DNA from: Zanthoxylum bungeanum
Lineage: Eukaryota > Streptophyta > Magnoliopsida > Sapindales > Rutaceae
Direction: 5' to 3'
Assembly: GCA_019454045.1 (NCBI GenBank)
Contig: SKCR01033467.1
Span: 496,001-560,000, forward strand
Length of the DNA stretch: 64,000 nt
Under the pieces are notes generated by a model that was given only the letters and a program-made list of their open reading frames with translations, ran no database searches and was not told the DNA's origin. Each line of letters starts with the position of its first letter. Positions within the stretch are counted from its first letter, which is position 1. This document shows positions 33,698 through 45,925 of the stretch, piece by piece. Both the position numbers and the translations under genes were made by a program.

Positions 33698-35006
33698 TAG
33701 GGGTGTCAAAACGAATAAACGAATCGAATTCGTGTCGAATACTAAACGAATCGAATCATAATATACTAAATTCGAATTCGATTCGTTTATTAAACGAATC
33801 CTGATATTAGGATTCGAATTCGATTCGTTTAATAAACGAATATTCGTATTCGATTCGTTTATTCGTTTACATAAATTTAAACGAATCGAATCGAATTCAA
33901 TATTCGTTTAAGTATTCGTTTAATAAACGAATATTCGTATTCGATTCGTTTATTCGTTTACATAAATTTAAACGAATCGAATCGAATTCAATATTCGTTT
34001 AAGTATTCGTTTAATAAACGAATACTGAATTCGATTCGATTCGTTTACATAAACTTAAATACAAAATATTAGCAAATTCATTATGATAGAATACAAATCC
34101 TTACAATTATCCTTAAATTTCAAATTACATCAATTACATAATAATAATTAAAATCTTCAAAATATATTTTCATCAGCATATTTCTTCGTTTCCTGGTACT
34201 GTTAGTAGCATCAAATATCCCAACCTGCAATGAAATAAGAATTAGAGTGGACATTTTGAATGAGAATAGTGGAAGAAGAAGCAGGGGAGATAAAGATTGG
34301 ATGCAGTTCGTCCCTACCTGCCTGCGAATCGTCGACGCAAAAGCATAAAGAAAGAAACAGAATTGAAAAGAATTAACAAAAGAACATGCTAAAGAAAGAA
34401 AGAAACGCAAAGCAGGAAGAAAATAAAGAAGAAACCAAAAAAAAAAAGAAAAAAAAAAAGAACATGCTGAGAAAAGTAAAACAAGTGTTTTTATAATTAT
34501 CAAAGAACAAAAGTACAAAACACATATTTGAAAAGCAAAAAGAATTAACAGATGATCCACTTACTTTTTTGATAAAGAAGGTTTGATGAAGAAAGACTGA
34601 AGGAGATGAGAGGCGGCAGGCGGCAGCTGTTTTAGGTTTGATGAATTAAGATTTTTTTAGGTTTAGTTTTTAATATATACGGTGGTTTTAGGTTAATGAG
34701 TAATTACTAAAATAACCTTAGTAATAAACACTTTCATTCAAATAGTGAAGGATAAATTTATAATTTAATTAAACGAATCATAAACGAATTCGAATCGGAT
34801 TCGATTCGTTTATGATTCGTTTAATAAACGAATTCTAAACGAATAAACGAATTGACAAGCTCAAATTCGGATTCGATTCGTTTAATAAACGAATCGAATC
34901 GAATTGACCCATTTATTAAACGAATCTAATTTTCCAAACCCGTATTCGCTTTAAAGCGAATCGAATCGAACGAATAAACGAATCCTGACCCAAATTGACA
35001 CCCCTA
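33698..35006. mobile_element. Non-autonomous hAT-type DNA transposon (1,309 bp)
   Basis: Ends TAGGGGTGTCAA and TTGACACCCCTA form a perfect 12-bp inverted repeat. The flanking 8-bp duplication AGTATGGT (33690-33697, 35007-35014) is perfect, as expected for hAT elements. The interior is made of CGAATCGAATTCG- and TTTAATAAACGAAT-type words that can pair with each other, plus about 500 bp of purine-rich DNA (34240-34560). No transposase. Confidence 0.93.
33830..34011. repeat. 91-bp tandem repeat inside the hAT element
   Basis: Two units (33830-33920, 33921-34011) that I read as identical, and the start of a third at 34012. Each unit is itself rich in AAACGAAT / ATTCGTTT inverted words. Confidence 0.9.
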
Positions 35007-35014
35007 AGTATGGT

Positions 35015-35616
35015 CCGAGCCTTTTGGTTTTTGCTTTGCCTATTTTGAGCAAAACTTGAGGGGCAATATTGGGATTGAAAAAACATGTTGGCATGGATAA
35101 TTTTTTCCAACTTAATATCCAAGAATAATAAACAACTAATTATTAATACGTGTAAATTTCCAAGTAGAAAAATTAAGGATAATATATGGTTTTTTTTTAA
35201 TAAGTTTATTATTTTATTCCATAAATCGTTTATGATATAACCGCATGTCTCCGCCTAAAATGAGTCAAATCTACATCCAAATAATTAAATGATTCTTAAA
35301 CTAAGTAACGACTTTTCACATACACAAACTATATAAAAGACTTAAATTTGTAAATGTCATCTAATTGAGTTAGTAAAATATTAAAAAAAATAAAAAAGAA
35401 GCTTAAATTTACTTGAGACAACATAACAAATGTCAAATGATATATAGAGCATTTTGTTATTGCTTTAGAAGAGTTAAAGAAAATTTTGAATTAAGATATT
35501 TATAACAAGGAATTAGCTTTTGCTTTTCCCTTTAATTTACAAATAAGTTGAAATGGCAGGGACTTGAAGTTGTAAATGAACGGCTCTATCCTCTGCTGCA
35601 TCCATATTTAAAATTA
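35015..35616. other. Intergenic DNA downstream of the EDR2-like gene
   Basis: AT-rich; the part next to 35616 is the presumed 3' UTR of the minus-strand gene. No other feature. Confidence 0.4.
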
Positions 35617-38600
35617 TCAATCATCATCAATGGTCATTAGTGTAGGTATTTGGCCAAAATCAACAAAATCAATCTTGTTTAGCCTCAAACAGCAAAGCAT
35701 TTGCTCCGGCAATTCCTCCGGCCTTTGTGCCTGATTCATACCATGGAAAAAGGGTTTGTTTCAAATAAATTTGGCTTCAAGTGTTTGGTTTCAATCATAA
35801 ATCGTAAACAGACCCCAAAATTTACAGTTAATGATTTCATTTTACAACAACTTTTGATTAAAAGCCATGATGTTTTAAAATGGGGCAGGTGCAGTAGAGA
35901 CAGATATATATTACCTGGATGGTTAAGCCAACATCGAGAATTCCATTTGCCAAACGTTCTCGGAATGCTTCGAGTCCCTTCCTTGATATGTAGCTGAAAC
36001 GATGAATGTCCAGATCGATCTCAAAGTAATTTGGACCCTGCATGAGAGAAAAGCAACGCAGCAGCTGAGCATTAGATTTTACGAAAAATCTTGTATACGT
36101 TTCACAGAGTCCATAAGGCTGTGAAGCATGAGATTTGGAGTTCATAATAGATGGTTCAACTCTTGTATTTAACTTATTCTCAGTTAATAGTACTGGGAGA
36201 ATTGAGTAACCGGAAATTTGTGCTCTACCTTATAGAAGTCGTGCTGAGGGCGTGAGAGGACTGGTTTTTCATTATAAGCATTAACAAGCTTCTTTTCAGC
36301 CGAGCTCATGCTGAGATCCTCGGGATTAACCAGTCCAGCCATTATCTTTAGCCTTTCTCTAAAAGGAACAATGGAGTCTTTTGCAAAACCTTTAACCTTT
36401 TCCATTTCATCGTCAACTAATTTCTGCCGTAAAACATAAACAGCCAACAAAACAAATCATTAGACGAGTGAAAGATTGTATTCGAAAATCAAAGCATATT
36501 AACTACTATGAAAACTTGGAAACTGTCTCAAGAATTTATGCCATATGCAGGAGAATGTGTTTAAATGTGGCTTAGCACATATTCTTATGATTAATACAAA
36601 AATAACAGAAATGAAGCCCTCAACAAGACCTGAGTGAAAGTTTTCAATCCAATATGTTATTACAAAAAATAAAGTAGCTTTGATATACATTTCATTTTTT
36701 GTTTGGTCAGTGCCTCAGTGGTCAAAGAATATCAGAGGCTGTAGGAAACTTCAAAAGCATCCGTGCAAAATAACAAAGAGAACTAGGTACCCTAAAAGAC
36801 ACTTTAAAATCACATTACCGTGATGCTTTCTTGACGCTGGAGAGAAATTTCTTTCTCAAAGTTATCAGAAATTTTGAAATACAGGACGAGACTCATCCCT
36901 TCACCATTGCTATCTCCAAGGAACATTGTAGCAGGATAAGTAGGCAACTGCCAACAGGCGTAGAAATATGATAAGGTATATGATGGCTGCGTTAAGTGAA
37001 AAAAACTGCAAGCAAAAAGGTTATAGTAGTAATCGTTATAAGTACCTGAATATTGACAATTAAGAGTGGAGGGACTTTCCCATCTGCGTTGAGATTAGGA
37101 AGATCAAGATGCTGAGCAATGTGATTTATCTTTCTGGGGCAATTAAATAAGTCGACACCAATGGGGGTATACGGACTCTGATCTGGTGCAGGAGACTTGC
37201 GTTTATCTCTGCATAATTGGTTATTATAGAGTTATATCCTTATCATAGCTCAAAAATATAAAAACAAAAATAACTAATCACTGCTTATGCCTCCAAATCC
37301 ATTTAAAATTTCATTAGAATAAATCAATGGCTTACTTGAAATATGTCTCGCCACGGAGTTTGAATGTTGATGGAGGAATTTCAGCCCAACATCCTGGATT
37401 TAGTTTCTCTCCCGTGGAGCGTGGAATTACAAATCCTGCCTTGGGACGATACAAGAATTTTTTAGAAGTACCTGCATGTATATCAATTCATTTGAGCTTC
37501 AGTACTTTAACAAAAGAAAACTCGAACGGAGAACACTCAAGCCACTTTATGGACCTGACAAGCAGTTATAACAAGAGAATAACAGCCGGCGTGCCTCGGA
37601 ATAGGGAATGCACACAATAATAAAAACAGTAACTTGAATACTTACATTGTTCTGTTGTTTCTTCTCCATCACATGATAACCTCTTAAAAGAAAGCCGGAA
37701 AACTGCTGACTTCTTTGTTTGAGGCTGTGGTCCTAAAGCTGCCGAGCAAAGAATCTTATCATTGAAACTTACAGAAGGATTCAACCGATGTAACCCCAAT
37801 TTATGTTTCCCTTCACAATCATGTTTATCCTCTTTGAAGCCCTTAAAGCTTCCATAAGAATGATCTAATAATTTCGTCCTCCTGTTGCAAATTTCATCAG
37901 CCTTACCCAAGCATGAAAAGTCATAACCTTGGGTGCTAAAGACTCCAAACCTGTTTGATTCTTTCAACTCATCTTTGCTCAAATACTTTTCTGGTTTACC
38001 TCCATCGATTTTCAAATAACTTTTATGGTATTCTTCATATTTACCCATGGCATCCACAAAGTGCGAAGAACTTTCATATTGAAGCATTTGGCCGCTTGAA
38101 ATGTTCCCAATTGGACTCCCCAAACCATCTATACAAGGGGAAAAAAACAACAAAAAAGACATGATTCAGAGATTTGTATTATAGCTGATTTTATTGTTTC
38201 AGTTTAGTTACAACCATGCACACTAATGAAGTCATCATCTGAGTCGGAATCCAGAATGCTGACTGAATCAAACCAAGCATCCTCTTGACAAATTACTGCA
38301 TATATACAAATTTAATAGTCAATTTCAAGTTTTATAATATATTCTTAAATATAAACTTAGTCATGAAACCAAACAACAACACCATTTAAAATTAAGTCCA
38401 GATAAAAATTAAAAAAATTATGATCTACATCATCATTGGTATAAGTATGCCCACATATAATTCGACAAGTATCTCAAAATTGAACAAAAGGAGAGGATAA
38501 TATACTGTTTGGATCAACTTGACTAAGCTGCCATTGCATTTGAGTAAGATGGAATGCTGAATTGGAAACCTCAGATCTTCTGCAGGTAGTAGTTGCACCC

Positions 38601-38788
38601 TTCTCAAAATCCAAATGTACATACTCGCTTACAGCGAAATCAGTTACACGCGATCCTGGATCACTATTCAACTTCTTGGTTCCATTGGGAACCGAATTGA
38701 TCATCTTCCGGTGGCATTTGGAGGACCTGTGATGGTGCCTTCGTCTAATTTTAACCCTTTTTGCTGGTGTTGATACACAACTGCCCAT
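35617..38788 (-). CDS. EDR2-like DUF1336 protein, probably N-myristoylated
   Basis: Nine exons on the minus strand: 38506-38788, 38215-38295, 37646-38128, 37336-37471, 37046-37208, 36819-36947, 36229-36423, 35915-36037, 35617-35730; all GT-AG, 568 aa. It starts [11 protein letters not shown]: Gly2 and Cys4 fit N-myristoylation plus palmitoylation, so attachment to a membrane is likely. A basic stretch (KIRRRHHHR) and a Ser/Lys-rich middle follow. The C-terminal DUF1336 (EDR2_C) domain, from about residue 300, shows [63 protein letters not shown] and ends [14 protein letters not shown]. No START or PH domain, so it is the short CW14-like type rather than full EDR2. EDR2 itself damps salicylate-linked cell death; the role of the short form is not known. 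Confidence 0.9.
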
Positions 38789-39600
38789 TATGATTATTTA
38801 TCAACTGAAGCCTGTTAACAAAAAGCAATTTCTATATTAGAGATGCTAATTAAACCTCACAAATGTATCATTAAGGATTGAAATAATGCAACATGAAAAC
38901 ACAACCAATTTTTGATTTCTTAAAAGGGTTTTGATAATTCAAATCAATGGAAATTTAAATTTGCAAACTTGAATCAAAACACCATTCAATCTTTTGACAT
39001 AAAGATATTGAACCAATCAAACCTAGGCAAGCATTGTTTATAATGTTACAAAAAGTAAGTCAAGTAGAGGAAAATGAGAAAGCTTTTTGTGTTAAATTCC
39101 AGAGAAGCGGCTGTTTTCACAATTATATATTGACTACAAAAATTGGAAAATTTGAGGGACAAAAAGAAATCAAAATACTGCCAAAAGGGTCCACATTGAA
39201 TGAGATAAAAGAAGACAAAAGGAAGAAACAGATTTGATAACAAAGCCATGAAAAAAAAAAAAAGTTAAAGATGAAACATGAAACATGAAACATGGAAGCA
39301 TTATTGTAATTATTAAAAATGTGAAGCCAGACCCAGAAACAAAACATATCAAAAACAGAAAACACAATGCACTAATCAAAGAGAGAAAGAAACCAAACCT
39401 GAATATATCCACACACAAAAATTAAGAAAACAAATAAAATGAACCCTTTTGCTTTCAATCGCCCTCTCTTTCATCCAAAAAGAAAAAGAGAGGGGATCAG
39501 AGAAGAGGGAGAGTCGGGTCGGATCCGAACAAGCGGATCCGAGGACGCTCTGTAACGGATTTAATGAAGAGCTTTAAGGTGGTTTGTAAAATGTAAAACG
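38789..39600. other. 5' UTR, likely UTR intron and promoter of the EDR2-like gene
   Basis: On the minus strand TTAACAG precedes GCTTCAG at 38811, a good acceptor 22 bases before the start codon, so a 5'-UTR intron is likely. The first UTR exon is probably around 39430-39540 (AGAG- and GATCC-rich). Short frames of 65-80 codons here are low-complexity. Confidence 0.45.
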
Positions 39601-39936
39601 TCTGTTAATTGTTTGTTGTTTTTTGTATTTTTATACTTGCGGTTTTGTAAATTTTGCTGTCAAGACAAGAGCTTCTGTTTTTGTTTGTTGGTGACACGTC
39701 ATCTGTCTGTCAGTTTATCTAATCTAATCTATTAACCTTTTTATCTTGTTATCGTTTTTTCTGTTAATTTCCGCCGAGAAATTAGTTTTGTCTATTTATT
39801 TCATATTTTCCCCTTTATTTTATAATCCTTTTTTTCCCCACAAGAATTCCACATAATACTATTGTTAATAATTTAATATTAATTGTCTTAGAAATTAGAA
39901 AAAAAATGTTATTAAAATAATTACAGAAATGATGGG

Positions 39937-39973
<37 letters not shown>

Positions 39974-40455
39974 TAAGATGGGCTTAGTTTAGTAAATTAA
40001 ATTTGGTGTTTTATTAAGATATGTATTATATTACACAAAGGTCTCAATTTTATATGTATATCATTATTATTAATCCAATTAATTTTTATCATAAAATTAA
40101 GATTTGTTGTTTTATAAAATTTCTATGTTTGATAATATTCACGTTAAATGATAAATAATTGATTATTATTTTTTATTAACATTACTAGTTACAATGGTCC
40201 GGGAAAAATATTTAGCCTATGAACCTAAATGCGTTCATAAATCACTTTCAATCATACCTAGACTTTATGAGATATTTTTTTACAACTTTTTGTGAAGCAT
40301 CCCCACAGTTTTCAAGTGTTTTAATTTCTTTTATGGGTATACATATAGAGAAAATAATAATCAATTAACTTATTAAGTTAAAAGATAAATTAAAAAACAT
40401 AAAAACACATATTTCAATATGTTAAAAGAAAATTAATATTATATATATATATATA
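39601..40455. other. AT-rich intergenic DNA
   Basis: Contains a T-run at about 39943-39970 and an AT repeat before 40455. No gene seen. Confidence 0.4.
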
Positions 40456-40762
40456 CTAGTTTTTGCCCGTGCCTACGGCACAATGTTACAGTATTTGGCC
40501 CGTACCTACGACACGGTGTTACATTATTTGCTCGTGTCTATGGCACGGTGTTACAGAATTAAATGATTTTATTTTTTAATTAAATGATTTTATTTTAACT
40601 TTCTATTTTTTAATTTGAAATTTTTTTACCCTTTCCATCAATCAATTCACTATCTTTCCTCCAATTACCAATGAAATTATATGCGCCGTCAATTAAGCCA
40701 CATAAAGAGAGCCGTTTGATACACTCTCTTTCCTCCAACACCATTCTCCTTTATTATATAGA
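40456..40762 (-). mobile_element. Non-autonomous Helitron (307 bp)
   Basis: On the minus strand it begins TCTATATAATAAAGGAG after an A and ends GTGCCGTAGGCACGGGCAAAAACTAG-type sequence (hairpin GTGCC/GGCAC, then CTAG at 40459-40456) before a T. TC start, 3' hairpin, CTAG end and insertion between A and T are the Helitron marks. The hairpin motif is present three times in tandem, about 35 bp apart (40464-40555). Confidence 0.82.
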
Positions 40763-43190
40763 TATATTTTTTATTATTTATTTCACACCTTCATTGGAAC
40801 CGTATATATAGAGAGAACGTATCACATGATATATAATCAACTTCTAATAAAGATCCCAAAACTTAATAAGTTAGCGATAACGAAAAGTACATGTAGTATA
40901 TCATATTAGGTTAAAAAACAAAATAATATATATATATATATATATTTTACATATACATATACATATACATACACATAAACATACACATATATATAACTTA
41001 ATTTAATGGCGTTAGATCTTAATAATGTTTTTGTTTTCATTTGTTGACTTAATGAAGTTAAAAAGTCAACAAATTGTGTGGCTACAAATTCGGTAATTTT
41101 TAATGGAATTTGATGATCTCGGCCGTTAATTCCACTCTAAGCTACTTTCTTGGACAATTACAAAGTCAATGGTCATGTGACATGTGTATGCAAAATTAGC
41201 AAGTAATCAATTAATTAAAGGATTTAAATTCTAAGGAGGCATTATCGACATCCATTACTTGTTAAAAATGAAAATTAACCCTAAAATAAGTGCTTGATCT
41301 CATTTTTAAATATTGGCTATTTGTTTTTGTTTTCGTTTTTATTTTTATTTGTGGCTACTCACTGTAACCATAGCAGGGTACAATTAATACAATAGCAGAA
41401 GGCTTTATAATAATAATAATATGATTATATTTTTAAAAACAAATGATTTACTCATCTATAGTATCCGATGGTATTTGATATCATTGGGTCAAACATGCAT
41501 TTTTTATCAATAAACATGTAACTTAAACTATTAAATATGTAAATTTAGTCAATAAATATAAAATTTTTTAAAATATGAAATTAGTCATGTTTATTGTTAA
41601 AATTTACACGTTTAATAGTTTAAGTTGCATGTTTTATACCCAAGAATATTTGATACGGATACCCTTAGATACCTTAGCATGGGTCTTTATGAAAAGTTCT
41701 CATATCTTCCCTTGAGAATTTATGAATCTAATTTATTGAAAATTTAAAAAGACACTAACCATGTGGTGACACATGCAACACAAAGCTCATGACAACAAAT
41801 TGGCAACATTTTTGCTTCACAAAATTAGTCCAATACAGCTTAATACAGTTGCATTTTATTTGATTTTTTTTTTTTTTTTTGTTTTTGGATATATATGACT
41901 TTAATTTCTTTCTATTATTGCTCCAATATTAGAGCACCATTTTAAATCCTTTAGGGACCAAGAGCATATGGGAAACAGCTTTCAATTTTTAGCTAGATAG
42001 TGGCTCTAATATTGCATATGATTTGATGTGGGTATATATATATATATATATATACATATATGTATATAAGCTTGCATTTGTGTGTCTCGTGTATAGTATA
42101 TCCACAAATTATGTTACTTAAACATTATCAAGTAACGTTGAAAATCTCATCGTCAAACCATTCGATCCGAACTTAAACGGAACAGATAAAACCTCTGACT
42201 ATCATAGACTCTTACATAATACATTACCTAAGGCAAACCAAAAGTGAAAAGTCAATATAATAGTAATTATGTATTTTCACCTAACATTACTTCAAGCATG
42301 AGAATTATATGAATAGGGCAAGCCACAAAATTTTTTCTAATCCATAATTATAAATGTTTCTCCATTCCAAAATTTATTTTTATTGCCAACAATTTTTAGG
42401 TAGACACTTGATATATCAAGTATAAATTTATTTAAATTTTTCTTTATTTCAAATTTTTAGGTTAGACTTCAACTTTAATACATCGAGATACGATAAATTA
42501 CCTATTATGTTATTTTTAATACTTGTGTTATACTATTTAATGTAATATCAAAAAGTAAAAAGTGTTTGTACAATTATTATTTATTTATTTTTTCTTTTTA
42601 TGAGAATATGCAAAAATAAGATTTATTTTTCACTGTCTCTATTGGACTCGAAAACATTGCATCTCATGTTAGTTTGGTGACAAAGACATCTTCAAAAGTA
42701 GGAATTGATTGATATCAACTTCTCATCTACTTAAGAGTATGCTCGTGCAAAAAGTTTGCATCTTTTTAAATTTATTTTTTTATTTTGTCACTTTCCTAAT
42801 TCATAGATTTTTTTTATATTCACATAATTTCCATAATTTATAATAGTTTAATTTGTCCACTATATGTTTTGTTTATTTTGAGTGCATATAAGTTCTTTTA
42901 TTTTGACAATGAAAATTATTAATGTGTATATTTAAAGCCAATACTAGACATGAAAAACTTATCAACAATAAAGTTGCAATGTCCAAATCATGCTTTAAAA
43001 TAAGTTTTCTTATCAAAAACAAAGTTGCAATGTCCCCTCAGTTGGGATCTGAATTAAAATGGAGGACTTTTTAAGCTCATGAAAATCATTAAGAGAAAAT
43101 ATAAAAATAAAACTCTAAAAACCAAAAAAGTGCATGAAAATCATTAAGCTCTATCTAGAGAGTTTATTTGTAATTTAAGTGTTATATATA
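40763..43190. other. AT-rich intergenic DNA without recognised gene
   Basis: AT dinucleotide runs at about 40926-40945 and 42035-42052, T-run at 41865-41880. I see no coding frame or clear transposon border. Confidence 0.4.
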
Positions 43191-43249
43191 TAAAATTTGG
43201 AGAAAATATAATATGTTCATCGAAGAGATATTTTTTTATTAGCCACCAA

Positions 43250-43424
43250 AAAGGACGTTGTTTGATGTTGTAGGATTGAAGATTTCATTTTGAGATCATA
43301 AGTTTAAATTTAGGGAGTGCGTTATTTGTAAGAGCCTAGGACAGTCGGAATTTTTACGTGATCCGCTTAAATCCGAAATGAGTGATTTGACGGCGAGATT
43401 TCCAATAATTCCAAAAAAAAAAAA
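43250..43424 (+). mobile_element. SINE S1, near full length
   Basis: AAGGACGTTGTTTGATG (A box region), a decayed B box (AAGTTTAAATTTAGG), GAGCCTAGGACAGTCGG, GATTTGACGGCGAGATTTCC and an A-tail. Useful as the uninterrupted reference for the split copy at 25028. Confidence 0.8.
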
Positions 43425-43661
43425 TGTTTGAATATAGACAAATTTGTTTTACGAGAATTTTCTTTTTGGATTTGAGTACGGTTATTTTTATTTTGATACG
43501 CTACCAGGTTTCTCTCATGATCAGTAAAGAACCTAATAAAAGAAGAGGGACATATACTGAAAATAAATTTGTTTTGTTTTGTTAGATTTTTAGGCAACGC
43601 TATGATAGACTAAAAGAAAATTAAGAATAATTAATCTGTTCAAACCGAAAATTAAGAATAT

Positions 43662-44594
43662 TGTTGACGGATGATTTTCGTCCAAGATGTGGTTTCGCGA
43701 TATCCCTCCCGAGACAATCCTCCATCAACCTTGAATTTATTTGGTTATGGGGAGACCAAAGGCAAATACGGTAAAAGACAAGAAATAAACACACAAAGTC
43801 GACGATGAGTTTTAACGTGGTTCGGCGGAGCGAGTCTAGCCTATGTCCACGGGCACAAAACGGTGGGGGTTGTTTTTATTACCGAAACTAACTCGGCCGA
43901 CCTGCTTGGAGTGAGGTCTAACCGAAACCGAGCTGTTTGTCTTTCAAGTTCATACAAGTAGTGCTTATCCTCTCTTTTTACAAGTTTTTTTTTCTATCTA
44001 TCCCCCTTTTCAAACGAATTTAACTTCTCTTTATATATTCAGAGAATTACAACACTGTTCCTCCAGCTTCATGATGTTTACCGCGTGGTTTTTGGCTGAT
44101 TGACGGGCTCTCTGCCCTAAGACTATCGTCGCCGAAAGCAAGTCTGTCACCTGAATGCCTGTCACATCAATTTGTTTTCTCCACTGCCACACGCAAAAAT
44201 TATAAAGCCAGCCTGTAAAGAGCTCTCAAGCTATGACACATGTCGGAGGGAAAATCCAACTACTCTGGTCTCACGTCGGTCTTCAAGAGGTCGGTCAAGT
44301 GATATGCCGAGCTTCCCAAGCTGTTTCCATCCTGACCCGAATATCTGAACTCATCAACTTGTTCCAAGAGGTAAGATACATCAAACCGAGCTGCCGGTCC
44401 TAAGTGGTCGGCATTGGTTCTGATGTTGTCGGCCCATGAGATCCGCACTAGATCCGAGGAAGGGGTGCTCGGATTCTCGTACTGCCTGAGAACTGACCCA
44501 TACATCTGGCCGTTTGATTCTCCCAAAAGTAGAAGTTCTCTATTTGCCCTTGCCGAACTGTTTGATTATTCTTAGCTGGAAATCCCCATCAACA
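43662..44594. repeat. LTR, family 2 (933 bp)
   Basis: Begins TGTTGACGGATGATTTTCG, contains TTTAACGTGGTTCGGCGG and GTCCACGGGCAC, ends CCCCATCAACA. No 5-bp duplication: left flank AATAT, right flank TCTGT. The next 319 bases (to a second CCATCAACA at 44913) may be internal element DNA or a longer LTR form. Confidence 0.8.
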
Positions 44595-44913
44595 TCTGTC
44601 CCCTAGTTCTTGCGTCCAACGAGTGTGCGAGTTGGTGCCGATAACTACAAAAATCAGAAGTGTATTGATCAGCTGTCAGGTGGTTGGGCTTAGGAATCAT
44701 GCAAAAAATGCTCTGGTGTGCCAACTCAGGTCATCCTCAACGTCTTCATACGATTTGTCCTGAAGCCGAAATCATGCACTCGGTGGGACGTAACCCGACC
44801 CCGAAGTTGGAGAGACCAGTAGCCTCGGCGGAATGAATCCAGCCCCGAGCTGGTGGAACAATACAGACTCGACGGAACGAATCCAGCCCCGAGCTAGTGG
44901 AACACCATCAACA
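44595..44913. other. GC-richer tail after LTR, possibly internal retrotransposon DNA
   Basis: Starts TCTGTCCCCTAGTTCTTGCG and contains two copies of ACGAATCCAGCCCCGAGCT-like sequence (near 44840 and 44877) before ending CACCATCAACA. It could be the start of the internal region of the element or an extended LTR. Confidence 0.45.
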
Positions 44914-44982
44914 GTTATATAAAGTTTGGAGAAAATATAATATTTGTTAGAAGAAAAGAAAATTTTTTTTAATTAGTCACAT

Positions 44983-45085
44983 GGGGGCGTGGTTTGATGG
45001 CGTAGGGTTCAGGATTTGATTGAATTCATATTGAGGAGCTGGATTCGAATATAGAGAATGCGTTTCTTGTAATAGCTGCACACTT
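44983..45085 (+). mobile_element. SINE S1, 3'-truncated
   Basis: GGGGCGTGGTTTGATGGCG, GCTGGATTCGAATATAG (B box region), then loss of similarity after CTTGTAATAGC. The DNA just upstream (TATAAAGTTTGGAGAAAATATAATAT) repeats the DNA upstream of the copy at 43250. Confidence 0.75.
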
Positions 45086-45324
45086 GCAAAATTAAATTAT
45101 TGCTTCAGGGATCCATTTGCATTATATATATAATATATATATATATAAAATTGCAGAACAGAATTATTAGAATCACCTGCACATGCGTAGTTGATGTTTC
45201 TTGAAATTATATATATATAACCTTATAAATGATCCACTAGCTTTTTGTTAATTCGATTCACTTTTTGAAAAAGCAAGGCATTGCCACATGGCTAATGACA
45301 TTAGATAAGGAAGAGGAGGTAAAG

Positions 45325-45789
45325 GATGGAGGGAGGAGGGAGGGGAGGAGGAGGAGGAGGGGAGGGGGAGGAGGAGGAGGAGGCTGAGTTCGGGAGGAGA
45401 GGGGAGGAGGAGGAGGAGGTAGGAGGCAGGAGGAGGAGGAGGAGGAGAGGAGGAGGGGAGGGGAGGAGGAGGAGGAGGAGGAGAGGAGGAGGAGAGGAGG
45501 AGGCAGGAGAGGAGGAGGCGGCGGAGGAGGCGAGGAGGAGGAGGAGGAGGAGGAGGCGGGGAGGAGGAGGCGGAGGAGGCGGAGGAGCGAGGAGGAGGAG
45601 GAGGAGGAGGAGGAGGCGGCGGAGGAGGAGGAGGAGGAGGAGGAGGCTTGGAGGGAGGAGTGAGGGCTTCTGGAGGAGGCGGAGGAGGAGGGAGGAGGAG
45701 GAGGAGGAGGAGGGAGGAGGAGGAGGAAGGAGGGAGAGGAGGAGGGGCTTCGGAGGTTCTGAGGAGGAGGAGGAGGAGGAGGAGAGGTA
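45325..45789. repeat. GGA/GAG-rich purine tract, about 465 bp
   Basis: Almost pure G and A on the plus strand, mostly (GGA)n with GGGG interruptions and rare C or T. Frames through it read as poly-Glu/Arg/Gly and are not genes. Runs of GGAGG can form G-quadruplexes. Confidence 0.95.
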
Positions 45790-45792
45790 GGA

Positions 45793-45925
45793 TTCTTCTT
45801 CTTCTTCTTTCTAGTATTTCTTATTCTTATTCCTTCTGCTTCTTTCTTTTATTCTTCTTCTTCTTCTTCTTCTTCTTATGCTTATCTTCTTCTTCTTCTT
45901 CTTCTTCTTCTTCTTTTCTTCTTTA
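45793..45925. repeat. CTT/TTC pyrimidine tract
   Basis: (TTC)n with short interruptions, starting a few bases after the purine tract ends, so the purine-rich strand switches at about 45791. Confidence 0.95.

Noticed and set aside
34120..34560. Minus-strand frame of 146 codons in the hAT element
   Set aside because: Phe/Leu-rich reading of a purine-rich stretch; no transposase motif.
43657..44913. Target-site duplication for the 43.7 kb LTR
   Set aside because: Neither candidate right end (44594, 44913) gives five bases matching the left flank AATAT.
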